This document shows, one piece after another, positions 25,145 through 32,519 of a stretch of 35,423 nt of DNA (the stretch's first letter is position 1; each line of letters opens with the position of its first letter). The notes below the pieces were generated by a model. The model had not been told where the DNA came from. It was given only the letters and a program-made list of their open reading frames with translations, and made no database searches. This DNA is from Clostridia bacterium (GTDB taxonomy: Bacteria; Bacillota; Clostridia; Lachnospirales; JAKSVV01): the NCBI GenBank assembly GCA_024407775.1, contig JAKSVV010000004.1:1-35423 (forward strand), written 5' to 3'. A program made the translations under genes and the position numbers.

Positions 25145-25378
25145 ATGATGAAAAAGAATTTTAACAATCAGGAAGAATTCGATGCTTACTTAGCTAAGAT
25201 GTTCGAAAAGAATCAGAAGAAGAAAACTTTTGAACTCGTTGTTTCTTACACAGACTATGGCAGATTTGCTAGTTCTCAGTGGGATGCTATCAATAAAGTA
25301 GCTCGTCAGCATGGCTTTAAGGTAGTAAATGAGTTCCCTTATTTCGAAGCTGTTAAGCTTGTAATGGAAAAGTTTTAA
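25145..25378 (+). CDS. Small unknown protein, family member C (77 aa)
   Basis: The start is ATG at 25145 (or the adjacent 25148), 8 nt after AGAAGG; an in-frame GTG at 25136 lies inside the ribosome site. A short charged N-terminus (NNQEEFDAYLAKMFEKNQKK) leads to a beta-alpha-beta-like unit: FELVVSY, then SSQWDAINKVARQHGFKVV, then EAVKLVMEKF. This corresponds to the C-terminal part of members A, B and D, without their long helix. All four Gln codons are CAG. Function unknown. Confidence 0.75.
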   Translation: MMKKNFNNQEEFDAYLAKMFEKNQKKKTFELVVSYTDYGRFASSQWDAINKVARQHGFKVVNEFPYFEAVKLVMEKF

Positions 25379-25416
25379 GTAGCAACAACCCGGTTTTATT
25401 ATGAGAGGTGAAATGT

Positions 25417-25719
25417 ATGAATTTTGTTACTAACTTTAAGGACGAATTTAAAAAGGTCAAGAATGAACACAAAGAACAAATTAAAGAGTTAAAGTTTTGG
25501 CGCAGGATTAATGACAACTTACAGTATGCATATTGTGATAACACACTTGCATTTCAGATTACAGTATCAATTGAGCAGTGGAAGTATTGCACAAGTTCAG
25601 ATCTTCTTGAAAGATATGCAAAGATTTATAACTACACTGTATACCAGACTAGAGTTTTCAAAGATGACTGCGTGCTTATTGCATTTGTAACTATTAAAAG
25701 AGACGAAGAAGAGAGTTAA
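25417..25719 (+). CDS. Small unknown protein, family member D (100 aa)
   Basis: The start at 25417 lies 8 nt after AGAGG; an in-frame GTG at 25408 is part of that ribosome site. Charged N-terminal helix (FKDEFKKVKNEHKEQIKELK, then FWRRIND), a strand (TLAFQITVSI), a helix ending DLLERYAKIYNYTVY and a strand (CVLIAFVTIKR). It resembles member A most closely. Four of five Gln codons are CAG. Last gene of the run, followed by a bidirectional terminator at 25757. Function unknown. Confidence 0.8.
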   Translation: MNFVTNFKDEFKKVKNEHKEQIKELKFWRRINDNLQYAYCDNTLAFQITVSIEQWKYCTSSDLLERYAKIYNYTVYQTRVFKDDCVLIAFVTIKRDEEES

Positions 25720-25756
25720 CCATTAAGAAATTAAAAAAAGAAAAAACTAAATTAAG

Positions 25757-25798
25757 ACATAAAAAAATGTGAGCATATATGCCCACATTTTTTTATGT
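25757..25798. terminator. Bidirectional terminator between the small-gene island and rqcP
   Basis: A 15-bp stem (ACATAAAAAAATGTG at 25757-25771 with CACATTTTTTTATGT at 25784-25798) is capped by a GCAT...ATGC stem. Both strands carry T runs. It separates member D from rqcP. Confidence 0.9.
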
Positions 25799-25856
25799 TA
25801 TAAAATTTTTTTAAATTTATTTTTTATAAATTTATTTTTATTCACAAATTATTTTT

Positions 25857-26180
25857 TTAGTTTTCCACATTATCAACTCTTTTTTCCTCTAAAATTTCAT
25901 ACATTTCTTTTGCATCATCTTTTTTAGTTGATAGTTTTAAATCTGTTACTTTAAACTTTAATAAGTTGTTACCAAACTTAATAGTAACAATATCATTAAG
26001 TCTAATTTTTGAACTCGCTTTTGCATCGCGTTCGTTAACCCATACTCTATCTGTATCGCAAAAGTCTTTTGCTACACTTCTTCTTTTTATTATTCTTGAT
26101 ATCTTTAAAAATTTATCTAATCTTATGCTATCTAAATCTTCATTAGCATTCTTAGAATTTTTTGTTTGAGTATTTTTCAT
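25857..26180 (-). CDS. rqcP: S4-domain ribosome rescue factor RqcP (YabO family)
   Basis: This 107-aa protein carries an S4 RNA-binding domain (about 18-80): IRLDKFLKISRIIKRRSVAK, then VNERDAKASSKIRLNDIVTI and KFGNNLLKFKVTDL. This matches RqcP, which binds the 50S/peptidyl-tRNA interface and works with RqcH in Ala-tailing of stalled nascent chains. The N-terminus is ~17 residues longer than usual (Asn/Lys-rich), and the C-terminus acidic. The start overlaps the end of the XRE-like gene by 29 nt. GGGAG lies very close upstream. Last gene of the operon. Confidence 0.88.
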   Translation of the reverse strand: MKNTQTKNSKNANEDLDSIRLDKFLKISRIIKRRSVAKDFCDTDRVWVNERDAKASSKIRLNDIVTIKFGNNLLKFKVTDLKLSTKKDDAKEMYEILEEKRVDNVEN

Positions 26181-26397
26181 ATGCTCCCTTTCTTAAGAAG
26201 TCTGGTATACCATACATTCCGCAAAGAGTATCTACTTCTTGTTGATTAAGATATGCGTTTCCTTCTTCAACATCATCAATTGAGATATCACTAAATGATA
26301 CTTCTTTAAAAATTTGACTTGCAAGTTCTTTACTCATTCCTGCGTTTTCTCTTGCTGTTTTAAAATCAACCTTTACTACTCCATTAAATTCATCCAT
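26152..26397 (-). CDS. XRE-like mini-protein (81 aa), paralogue of the 80-aa gene at 22978
   Basis: It shares the core KVDFKTARENAGMSKELASQ with the 22978 product, and then ISIDDVEEGNAYLNQQEVDT and LCGMYGIPDFLRK. The pattern is that of one helix-turn-helix of the Cro/CI type: the ARENAGMSKELA segment resembles helices 1-2 and VEEGNAYL the place of IERG. DNA binding is inference. AGGAGG lies 6 nt before the ATG. It sits between recU (13-nt gap) and rqcP (29-nt overlap), inside what looks like a housekeeping operon. Confidence 0.75.
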   Translation of the reverse strand: MDEFNGVVKVDFKTARENAGMSKELASQIFKEVSFSDISIDDVEEGNAYLNQQEVDTLCGMYGIPDFLRKGAYEKYSNKKF

Positions 26398-26410
26398 AAT
26401 GAGCCTCCTC

Positions 26411-26923
26411 TTAAATAAAATTATTAAGTTGTTTTAAATAATTAATATATGTACCACGTTCAATTTTAAGTTCATACTTAGAATCAAACTCTTTATACGA
26501 TATTGATTTTTTATCTGATTGGTTAACTAGTTCTAAATATTTTTCTATTGGTACTAAAAATAATTTATCTACCTTTTTGTAATAGAATATAAAAAAGCTT
26601 ACTCCATTTTGTTTTTTAAAATCTATCATGTATTCTACTTGATGATCATGTATGTTTTTTAACGGCATTGATACTTCATTAGTTTCTTTAGCATCAAAAC
26701 ATACTGGAACTCCTTGAGCTACTCCTATGTAGTCAACTGTACTTTTTTCATCAAAGAATGCTAGAGTAATTTTTTTATGTTCTTTATCCATTTCTATTGG
26801 TTTAATTGGTGTAGGTATTTTTTGAACTAATGCTATGCCTTCTTTTCTATACATCTCATTAGTCATATTAATCATTTCTTCAAGTTCTGATCCTCTAAGA
26901 CCATTTGTTTTAAAATAACCCAT
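26411..26923 (-). CDS. recU: Holliday junction resolvase RecU
   Basis: This 170-aa endonuclease resolves recombination junctions in Firmicutes and Mollicutes. Conserved parts are GLRGSELEEMINMTNEMYRK, EGIALVQKIPTPIKPIEMDK, and the catalytic STVDYIGVAQGVPVCFDAKE followed by T, where the Asp, an acidic residue (Asp in place of the usual Glu in FEAKET) and Lys form the metal site. MPLKNIHDHQVEYMI and FFIFYYKKVDKLFLVPIEKY follow as in the family. It is shorter than the ~200 aa B. subtilis enzyme, mostly at the N-terminus. AGGAGA ribosome site. It follows acpS by 38 nt. Confidence 0.92.
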   Translation of the reverse strand: MGYFKTNGLRGSELEEMINMTNEMYRKEGIALVQKIPTPIKPIEMDKEHKKITLAFFDEKSTVDYIGVAQGVPVCFDAKETNEVSMPLKNIHDHQVEYMIDFKKQNGVSFFIFYYKKVDKLFLVPIEKYLELVNQSDKKSISYKEFDSKYELKIERGTYINYLKQLNNFI

Positions 26924-26961
26924 ATTAATTCTCCTAGTAAATTTTATTAAGTAATATTTAT

Positions 26962-27324
26962 TTAATCCTTATAGCATATGACATAAGCCATAGCTACTTT
27001 TTTAATATGAGATATTGATAATTCAAATTTTAATTCCTTAAAGTTATCATCATCTTTTAAAATTTTAGCAATTGGTTTACCTAGTTCGTCATTAGTTATT
27101 TCAATATCAGTAGGACTTATATTTCTAAATCCTGTTCCTAGTGATTTAACTATTGCTTCTTTAGCTGCAAACCTTCCTGCTATATGTTCACTTTTAATTT
27201 TACTCTTAAAATTTATATTATCAATTTCTTTTTGTGTTAAAAATTTATTTAGATATTTTTCATTTGATAGTTTACCTGCTCTATCAACTTCAACAATATC
27301 ACAACCTATACCTACAATATTCAT
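26962..27324 (-). CDS. acpS: Holo-[acyl-carrier-protein] synthase
   Basis: This 120-aa phosphopantetheinyl transferase moves 4'-phosphopantetheine from CoA to apo-ACP. It shows the AcpS magnesium-site motif GIGCDIVEVDR near the N-terminus, RFAAKEAIVKSLGTGF in the middle (Glu coordinating Mg), and LSISHIKKVAMAYVI at the end. Length is normal. It lies 40 nt after clpC. The ribosome site is weak (ATGGAAAAATAATT). In this window it is in a protein quality-control operon and not beside lipid genes. Confidence 0.95.
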   Translation of the reverse strand: MNIVGIGCDIVEVDRAGKLSNEKYLNKFLTQKEIDNINFKSKIKSEHIAGRFAAKEAIVKSLGTGFRNISPTDIEITNDELGKPIAKILKDDDNFKELKFELSISHIKKVAMAYVICYKD

Positions 27325-27364
27325 AATTATTTTTCCATTAAATTATTTTTTCTTTTTTATTTTT

Positions 27365-29899
27365 TTATTTTTTTATTTTTTCTTTGCTACTTTTTTTAGT
27401 AATTGTTTTTGTTTTTGTTTCTTTTTTAGGTGCAACTTCTTTTTGAGATTTTGCTTTTACTATTACTTCTTCTTTATCGTTTTTCTTAACAACATCAAGT
27501 GTAACAGTATCTCCTTCTTTAATTGTACCTTCAAGAATTTTTTCTGCAAGTAAGTCTTCAAACTTAGATTGTATTGCTCTCTTTAATGGTCTTGCACCAT
27601 ATGCTGCATCATATCCTTCTTTTGCTATGAAGTTAATTGCATTATCTGTTACTTTAAGATCTAGTTTTATATTATCTTTTGCTTTCTTTACTAAACCTTT
27701 TATTAATATCTTAACAATATCCTTTATGTTATCTTCAGATAATTTATGGAATACTGTTATTTCATCGATACGGTTTAAGAATTCTGGTTTAAATTGTTCT
27801 TTTAATTTATCCATTACATTCTTTTTCATATCTTTATAATCAGTTTCTGCTTTATTTTTGTTTGAAGCAAATCCTAATTGTTTTGGTTCTGTTATATCTC
27901 TTGCTCCAACATTTGATGTCATAACTATGACTGTATTTTTAAAGTCTACTTTTCTTCCTTGTGAGTCTGTTATATGTCCATCATCTAAAATTTGAAGTAA
28001 GATATTAAATACATCTGGATGTGCTTTTTCTATTTCATCAAATAGTACAACACTATATGGTTTTCTTCTTATTGCTTCAGTAAGTTGTCCTGCTTCATCA
28101 TGACCTATGTATCCAGGAGGTGCTCCTATTAATTTACTAGCTTCATGTTTTTCCATGTATTCAGACATATCTATTCTTATCATAAATTTTTCATCACCAA
28201 ACATTACCTGGGCTAGTGCTTTTGTAAGTTCTGTTTTACCTACACCAGTAGGTCCTAAGAATAAGAATGAACCTATTGGTCTTTTTGGATCTTTAAGTCC
28301 AACTCTTCCTCTTCTTACTGCTGTTGCTACACCCTTAACTGCTTCATCTTGTCCTACTATTCTTTCATGTAATAGTTCTTCAAGTTTAGTAAGTCTTGTA
28401 GATTCTTCTTCTTCAAGTTTAGTAACAGGAACTCCTGTCCAGTTTTCTATTACTAGTCCAACTTCTTTTTCTGTTACTTTAGATTTATTATCTGTCTTAT
28501 CTAATTTCCACTTATCATATAGTTTTTCTATTTTAGTTTTTAGTGTTTGTTCTTTCTTTTTAATAGCACCAGCTTTTTCAAATTCTTCATCTTTGATTAA
28601 TCTTTCTTTTTCTAGTTTTAATTCATCAAGTTTATTTTCTTCTTTAGTTATTTCTTCTGGTTTAGAATAACTTAAAAGTTTAACCTTAGATGCTGCTTCA
28701 TCGATAACATCGATTGCTTTATCTGGCATATATCTATCTGTTAAATATCTAGCTGATAATTTAACTGCACTCTTTAGTGCTTCATCTGTAATTAATACTT
28801 CGTGATGAGCTTCATACTTATCACGTAATCCCTTAAGGATTTCTAGAGTTTCTTCATCAGTTGGTTCTTCAACTTGAACTGGTTGGAATCTTCTTTCTAG
28901 TGCTGCATCTTTTTCAATGTGTTTTCTAAACTCATCAATGGTTGTTGCTCCAACGACTTGAAGTTCTCCACGAGCTAGTGATGGTTTTAAGATGTTAGCA
29001 GCATCAAGTGATCCTTCGGCTGAACCTGCGCCTATGATTGTATGTAATTCATCTATGAAGATAATTATATTTGTATTAGCTTTTAGTTCTTCGATTACTT
29101 TTTTAATTCTTGCTTCAAATTCACCACGGTATTTTGTTCCTGCAACCATACCTGAGATATCTAAAGATAAAACTCTTTTTCCTCTTAGCATTTCTGGTAC
29201 GTCACCTGATACTATGGCTTCAGCTAATCCTTCGATGATAGCTGTTTTACCAACGCCTGGTTCACCGATAAGACAAGGGTTATTTTTTGTTCTTCTTGAT
29301 AAGATTTGAATAACTCTTTCAATTTCTTTTTTTCTACCGATGACTGGATCAAGTTTATTTTTTTCAGCAAGTTTTGTTAAGTCTGTTGTATATTTTTCAA
29401 AAGTATTAGATTCTTTTTTGTCATCATCAAATTTACTATCAATGTCAAAATCAAAATCTTTATTAAGACCTCTTAACATACCCATAAGATCATCATGTAT
29501 CTTATCGATATCTATATCTAATTCTTCTAGAACTTTTATTGCTAAGGAATTTTTATCACCTAAAATTGTAAGTAAGATATGTTCTGTACCTACATAGTTT
29601 TCACCAAATTTTAGAGCTTTACTTTTACTTAGTTCTAATAATTTTTTTGTTCTAGGTGAGAAATCAACTTTACCTTTGCCATCAAAATCACCTATGCCTA
29701 CATAGTTTTCAATGGCTTCGACAACTTCGCTTTTTGTAAGTCCTTGAAGTTCTAGAACTTTACATGCAACGCCTGATCCCTCTTCTATAAGTCCAACTAA
29801 TATATGTTCTGTTCCAACGTAATTATGTCCCATTTCTATAGCAGCTTGTTTTGCTAGTTCTAATGCTCTTTCTGCTGCTTGAGAAAACTTTCCAAACAT
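27365..29899 (-). CDS. clpC: ClpC, AAA+ unfoldase of the ClpCP protease
   Basis: This 844-aa HSP100 protein feeds substrates to ClpP. Order: Clp_N double repeat (residues ~1-140, FSQAAERALELAKQAAIEMG), AAA-1 with Walker A GEPGVGKTA (~213) and Walker B IIFIDELHTIIGAGSAEGSL, a middle domain with a UVR-like helix (EEFEKAGAIKKKEQTLKTKI), AAA-2 with Walker A GPTGVGKTE (~550), and a C-terminal Lys/Thr-rich tail ending TITKKSSKEKIKK. The tail is longer than in B. subtilis ClpC. AGGAGG site 9 nt upstream. It follows mcsB after 116 nt that includes tandem repeats. Confidence 0.97.
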   Translation of the reverse strand: MFGKFSQAAERALELAKQAAIEMGHNYVGTEHILVGLIEEGSGVACKVLELQGLTKSEVVEAIENYVGIGDFDGKGKVDFSPRTKKLLELSKSKALKFGENYVGTEHILLTILGDKNSLAIKVLEELDIDIDKIHDDLMGMLRGLNKDFDFDIDSKFDDDKKESNTFEKYTTDLTKLAEKNKLDPVIGRKKEIERVIQILSRRTKNNPCLIGEPGVGKTAIIEGLAEAIVSGDVPEMLRGKRVLSLDISGMVAGTKYRGEFEARIKKVIEELKANTNIIIFIDELHTIIGAGSAEGSLDAANILKPSLARGELQVVGATTIDEFRKHIEKDAALERRFQPVQVEEPTDEETLEILKGLRDKYEAHHEVLITDEALKSAVKLSARYLTDRYMPDKAIDVIDEAASKVKLLSYSKPEEITKEENKLDELKLEKERLIKDEEFEKAGAIKKKEQTLKTKIEKLYDKWKLDKTDNKSKVTEKEVGLVIENWTGVPVTKLEEEESTRLTKLEELLHERIVGQDEAVKGVATAVRRGRVGLKDPKRPIGSFLFLGPTGVGKTELTKALAQVMFGDEKFMIRIDMSEYMEKHEASKLIGAPPGYIGHDEAGQLTEAIRRKPYSVVLFDEIEKAHPDVFNILLQILDDGHITDSQGRKVDFKNTVIVMTSNVGARDITEPKQLGFASNKNKAETDYKDMKKNVMDKLKEQFKPEFLNRIDEITVFHKLSEDNIKDIVKILIKGLVKKAKDNIKLDLKVTDNAINFIAKEGYDAAYGARPLKRAIQSKFEDLLAEKILEGTIKEGDTVTLDVVKKNDKEEVIVKAKSQKEVAPKKETKTKTITKKSSKEKIKK

Positions 29900-29951
29900 C
29901 TATTATCCTCCTAGTATATTTTTAATTTTTGGTTTTGTTTTTTTGAATTTT

Positions 29952-30014
29952 AATTTTTAATTTTTAATTTTTATTTTTTAATTTTTAATTTTTAATTTTT
30001 AATTTTTAATTTTT
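29952..30014. repeat. Tandem heptamer (AATTTTT)x9 in the mcsB-clpC spacer
   Basis: Nine 7-bp units in a row, one variant (ATTTTTT), begin directly after the mcsB stop. On the minus strand these are AAAAATT repeats in the leader between mcsB and clpC. No hairpin is formed. Copy number is likely variable and would change the mcsB-clpC distance. Confidence 0.9.
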
Positions 30015-30015
30015 A

Positions 30016-31089
30016 TTAATCTAGTCCTAATAATTTTTTAATATCATTTATGTCATCATCATCAATGTCATCTCCATCGATATCATCAAAATTAATATCT
30101 ACTAGTCCTAATTCTTCTTTAATTACCTGTGCTCTTGCTTCATCCATTTCTATCTTATCATCAGATGGTACTTGAGCTTGTATTGATTTATCATTAATTA
30201 TATTTAATAAATCATATACATTAAAATCTTTTAATTTCATTTTAATATCATTATCAAATAAATCTAAGTCTAAACCTAGTTTAATATAACTGATTAATAC
30301 TTCAGCTTCTTTAAGTGAAATTAATTTTGCATGTGTTATTATTCCATATGCTCTATGTACTTCATCAGTAAGTCTTAGTCTTTCTTTTTTAACTATTTCA
30401 CTTCTTAATGATTTTTCTTTATCACATAGTTTTAATATCATAAGTTTTAAGTTTGATAAAATTTCTTTTTCACTAATACCTAGTGTTAGCTTTGTATAGA
30501 TTTCATAAAAACCACCATTTGATTTTTCATCATATGAGAATACTGGTTTAATATCATATCCAAATTTATTACAAGCTTCTTTAACTTTTGGCATTTGATT
30601 TGATAATTCTAGCATTGGAATGTGTAATACAAAACTTGGTATCATACCTGTTCCTACATGAGCAAGATCTGTTGTTAAGTATCCATATCTTGAGTCAAAT
30701 GCAAATTTAAATTTCTTATCAATTTTATCTTCTAATTTTTTAACTTCATCATAAAGTAAAAGAACTTTATCATCGTAAGATCTTGCATCTATTCTTATAT
30801 GATCATCTTCATTGACCATGATAGTTGTAGTAAAATCTTTGGATGCTAATAATAATTTTTCTAAGTCATTATTTGTAAAACTATCAGATACATAATTTAC
30901 TGCATTAAATGCATAAAGCATTTCTATTGAATGTGCATTATTAAAATCAAATATCTTTAGTTTCTTGTTTGATTTAAATATTTTTTTAACTTCGTCTGCA
31001 ATTAATTTTGAATCTTCATAAGTGATAGTTGAAGGAAATAAAAAGTCTTCGAAATTTCTTCTTAAAGTTATCTTACTTGCTATTACCAT
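30016..31089 (-). CDS. mcsB: McsB-family guanido kinase, apparently with altered active site
   Basis: This 357-aa protein belongs to the protein arginine kinase McsB family. Family markers: VIASKITLRRNF at the N-terminus, NEDDHIRI (~95), YGYLTTDLAHVGTGMIPSFV (~135-155), LTLGISEKEIL and RAYGIITHAKLISLKEAEVL. Compared with the B. subtilis pattern as I recall it, SSRIRLARN is ASKITLRRN, the catalytic-Cys motif SCPTNVGTGLR is TDLAHVGTGMI, and RGxYGEG is replaced by VFSYDEKS. Cys and several ATP-binding Arg are thus absent. It starts ~20 aa later than usual. Probably an adaptor-like or pseudo-kinase, which is inference. The tail is Asp-rich. It overlaps mcsA by 17 nt. Confidence 0.8.
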   Translation of the reverse strand: MVIASKITLRRNFEDFLFPSTITYEDSKLIADEVKKIFKSNKKLKIFDFNNAHSIEMLYAFNAVNYVSDSFTNNDLEKLLLASKDFTTTIMVNEDDHIRIDARSYDDKVLLLYDEVKKLEDKIDKKFKFAFDSRYGYLTTDLAHVGTGMIPSFVLHIPMLELSNQMPKVKEACNKFGYDIKPVFSYDEKSNGGFYEIYTKLTLGISEKEILSNLKLMILKLCDKEKSLRSEIVKKERLRLTDEVHRAYGIITHAKLISLKEAEVLISYIKLGLDLDLFDNDIKMKLKDFNVYDLLNIINDKSIQAQVPSDDKIEMDEARAQVIKEELGLVDINFDDIDGDDIDDDDINDIKKLLGLD

Positions 31090-31732
31090 TTCTCTTACCT
31101 GCTACTTTCTTTGTTTTAGTTTCTTTAGTCGCATTTTTAGATTTAGTACTAGTTTGTTTTTTAGTTGTAACTTTTTTAGTTTCAGTTTTCTTAGTTACTT
31201 TTTTACCTTCAAGTTTTTTAATTTCATCACGAAGCATTGCTGCTTTTTCAAAGTCTTCATTTTTAATTGCATCATTTAAATCTTTTTTATAATCTCTTAA
31301 TAAAACATCTTTATCTATGTCATTTGTCTTTTTAGCTTTGGATGTTTTAGCAGAATTTTTATTATCACCTTTATATGATATATCTTTAGAAATGCTATCT
31401 ACTATTTCATCAATATCACTTCTAAATGTATCATAACACTTAGCACAACCTATTGTTGAACCTAATATAACTTCATCATATGTAGATCCACAAACAGGAC
31501 ATCTTTTATTTTTATGTTTCTTAGGAGCTTTTTCTGGAGTAGATTTTGTTTCTTCTCCAGTGAAGTCTAATAAACTTTTTATTAACTTTTCAATTTGCAT
31601 ATTACTTGGCATTATTGTTTCTTTGTGTTTCATTGCACAATCTTCACATAATGCAAGTTGTCTTTCTTTACCGAATACAACTTCTTTAATAAAGAATATT
31701 GCATCTTTCTTTTTACAGATTTCACATACCAA
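31073..31732 (-). CDS. mcsA: McsA, zinc-binding activator of McsB
   Basis: This 219-aa protein (start TTG at 31732, 4 nt after AGGTGAT; a GTG at 31741 is the alternative) has four CxxC pairs in the N-terminal half: CEIC, CEDC, CPVC and CAKC, for two zinc sites, as in McsA. A UVR-type helix follows (RDYKKDLNDAIKNEDFEKAA, then MLRDEIKKLEG), and then a ~50-residue Lys/Thr-rich tail not seen in the usual ~185-aa protein. McsA normally activates McsB and tethers ClpC. It overlaps mcsB by 17 nt. Confidence 0.9.
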   Translation of the reverse strand: MVCEICKKKDAIFFIKEVVFGKERQLALCEDCAMKHKETIMPSNMQIEKLIKSLLDFTGEETKSTPEKAPKKHKNKRCPVCGSTYDEVILGSTIGCAKCYDTFRSDIDEIVDSISKDISYKGDNKNSAKTSKAKKTNDIDKDVLLRDYKKDLNDAIKNEDFEKAAMLRDEIKKLEGKKVTKKTETKKVTTKKQTSTKSKNATKETKTKKVAGKRNGNSK

Positions 31733-31748
31733 TATGATCACCTACTAT

Positions 31749-32171
31749 TTAATAAATTTTTTCTAATTTCAATTTATAAATGTATTTCTTATCATCTTTT
31801 AAAATAATAATTGTATCATCATTATCATCATCCATAAAAGATGGTTTCTTATCAAAAACTTTTAGATCTTCATCTTCAAGATTTTTTTCTTCTTTAAAAA
31901 GCTCTATTCTTTTTTCAAGTTCTTTGATGTATGCATTTTTAACATCAATTTGTTTGCAAAGAATATCTATGTTTGAAGAATCAGTTTCTTCATTACGAGC
32001 ATTGTATACTAATTCTCCTATGGCTTTATATATTTTTCCTATTTCATGTTTCACTTTAGCGATTTCTACTTCTGTCTTTTTTGTGTTATAAAAATAATTA
32101 ACGTCCTTTGAGGCTTTCTTTGTTAATACACCTGCTTTTTCCATTAATCCATCTAAAAATTCGCTATTCAT
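31749..32171 (-). CDS. Coiled-coil protein of unknown function at the ctsR position (140 aa)
   Basis: Residues ~15-100 form a long coiled coil (KHEIGKIYKAIGELVYNARN, IDVKNAYIKELEKRIELFKE), with an acidic Asp-rich stretch (FMDDDNDDTII) and a short basic end. The plan EIGKIYKAIGELVY...EE...IDILCKQID...I..LE is seen in small Firmicutes coiled-coil proteins that often carry a C-terminal zinc ribbon; none is seen here. It lies 16 nt before mcsA, where other Firmicutes usually carry ctsR, but it has no winged-helix features. GGAGGG ribosome site and its own promoter. Confidence 0.75.
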   Translation of the reverse strand: MNSEFLDGLMEKAGVLTKKASKDVNYFYNTKKTEVEIAKVKHEIGKIYKAIGELVYNARNEETDSSNIDILCKQIDVKNAYIKELEKRIELFKEEKNLEDEDLKVFDKKPSFMDDDNDDTIIILKDDKKYIYKLKLEKIY

Positions 32172-32209
32172 ATTTACCCTCCAAAAATGTATATGTTTTA
32201 ACTAAATAT

Positions 32210-32245
32210 AAGGTAGCATACTAATTTATTTTGTCAACAAAATAA
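32210..32245 (-). promoter_or_regulatory. Promoter of the mcsA-mcsB-clpC operon with a perfect dyad
   Basis: On the minus strand TTGACA (32237-32232), a 16-nt spacer and TACCTT (32215-32210), with TG one base before the -10 (extended -10). TTATTTTGT (32226-32234) and ACAAAATAA (32237-32245) form a perfect 9-bp inverted repeat centred on the -35. No CtsR-type heptamer repeat and no CIRCE element is evident. The rest of 32246-32460 is AT-rich without other signals. Confidence 0.6.
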
Positions 32246-32460
32246 CATCGAATTTTTCTAGATTTTATCAAGGTTTGAAAAGTATTGTAATTTAAAATTT
32301 AGTCACATATTTTTTGATATATTTTTATGTAATTAGGGATATATAATGCTTAGATAATTTTATATATTTCTTATGTAATTTTATGTAATAAATAAAGTAT
32401 AGATATAGATAAAAATTAATTAGAAATATAATAAAAATCAAACACAAATATATTAAAAAT

Positions 32461-32500
32461 ATAAAAAAAATAAGGTTATGAATTACTTCATAACCTTATT
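32461..32500 (-). terminator. Intrinsic terminator after gatB
   Basis: AATAAGGTTATGAA (32469-32482) pairs with TTCATAACCTTATT (32487-32500) around a 4-nt loop; on the minus strand eight T follow. It lies 20 nt after the gatB stop and ends the gat operon before the 32245 promoter. Confidence 0.9.
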
Positions 32501-32519
32501 TATATAAATTATTTATGTA

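Noticed and set aside
30016-31089. mcsB as a pseudogene
   Set aside because: The frame is intact over 357 codons and overlaps mcsA in the usual way, so loss of motifs is more likely functional divergence than decay.
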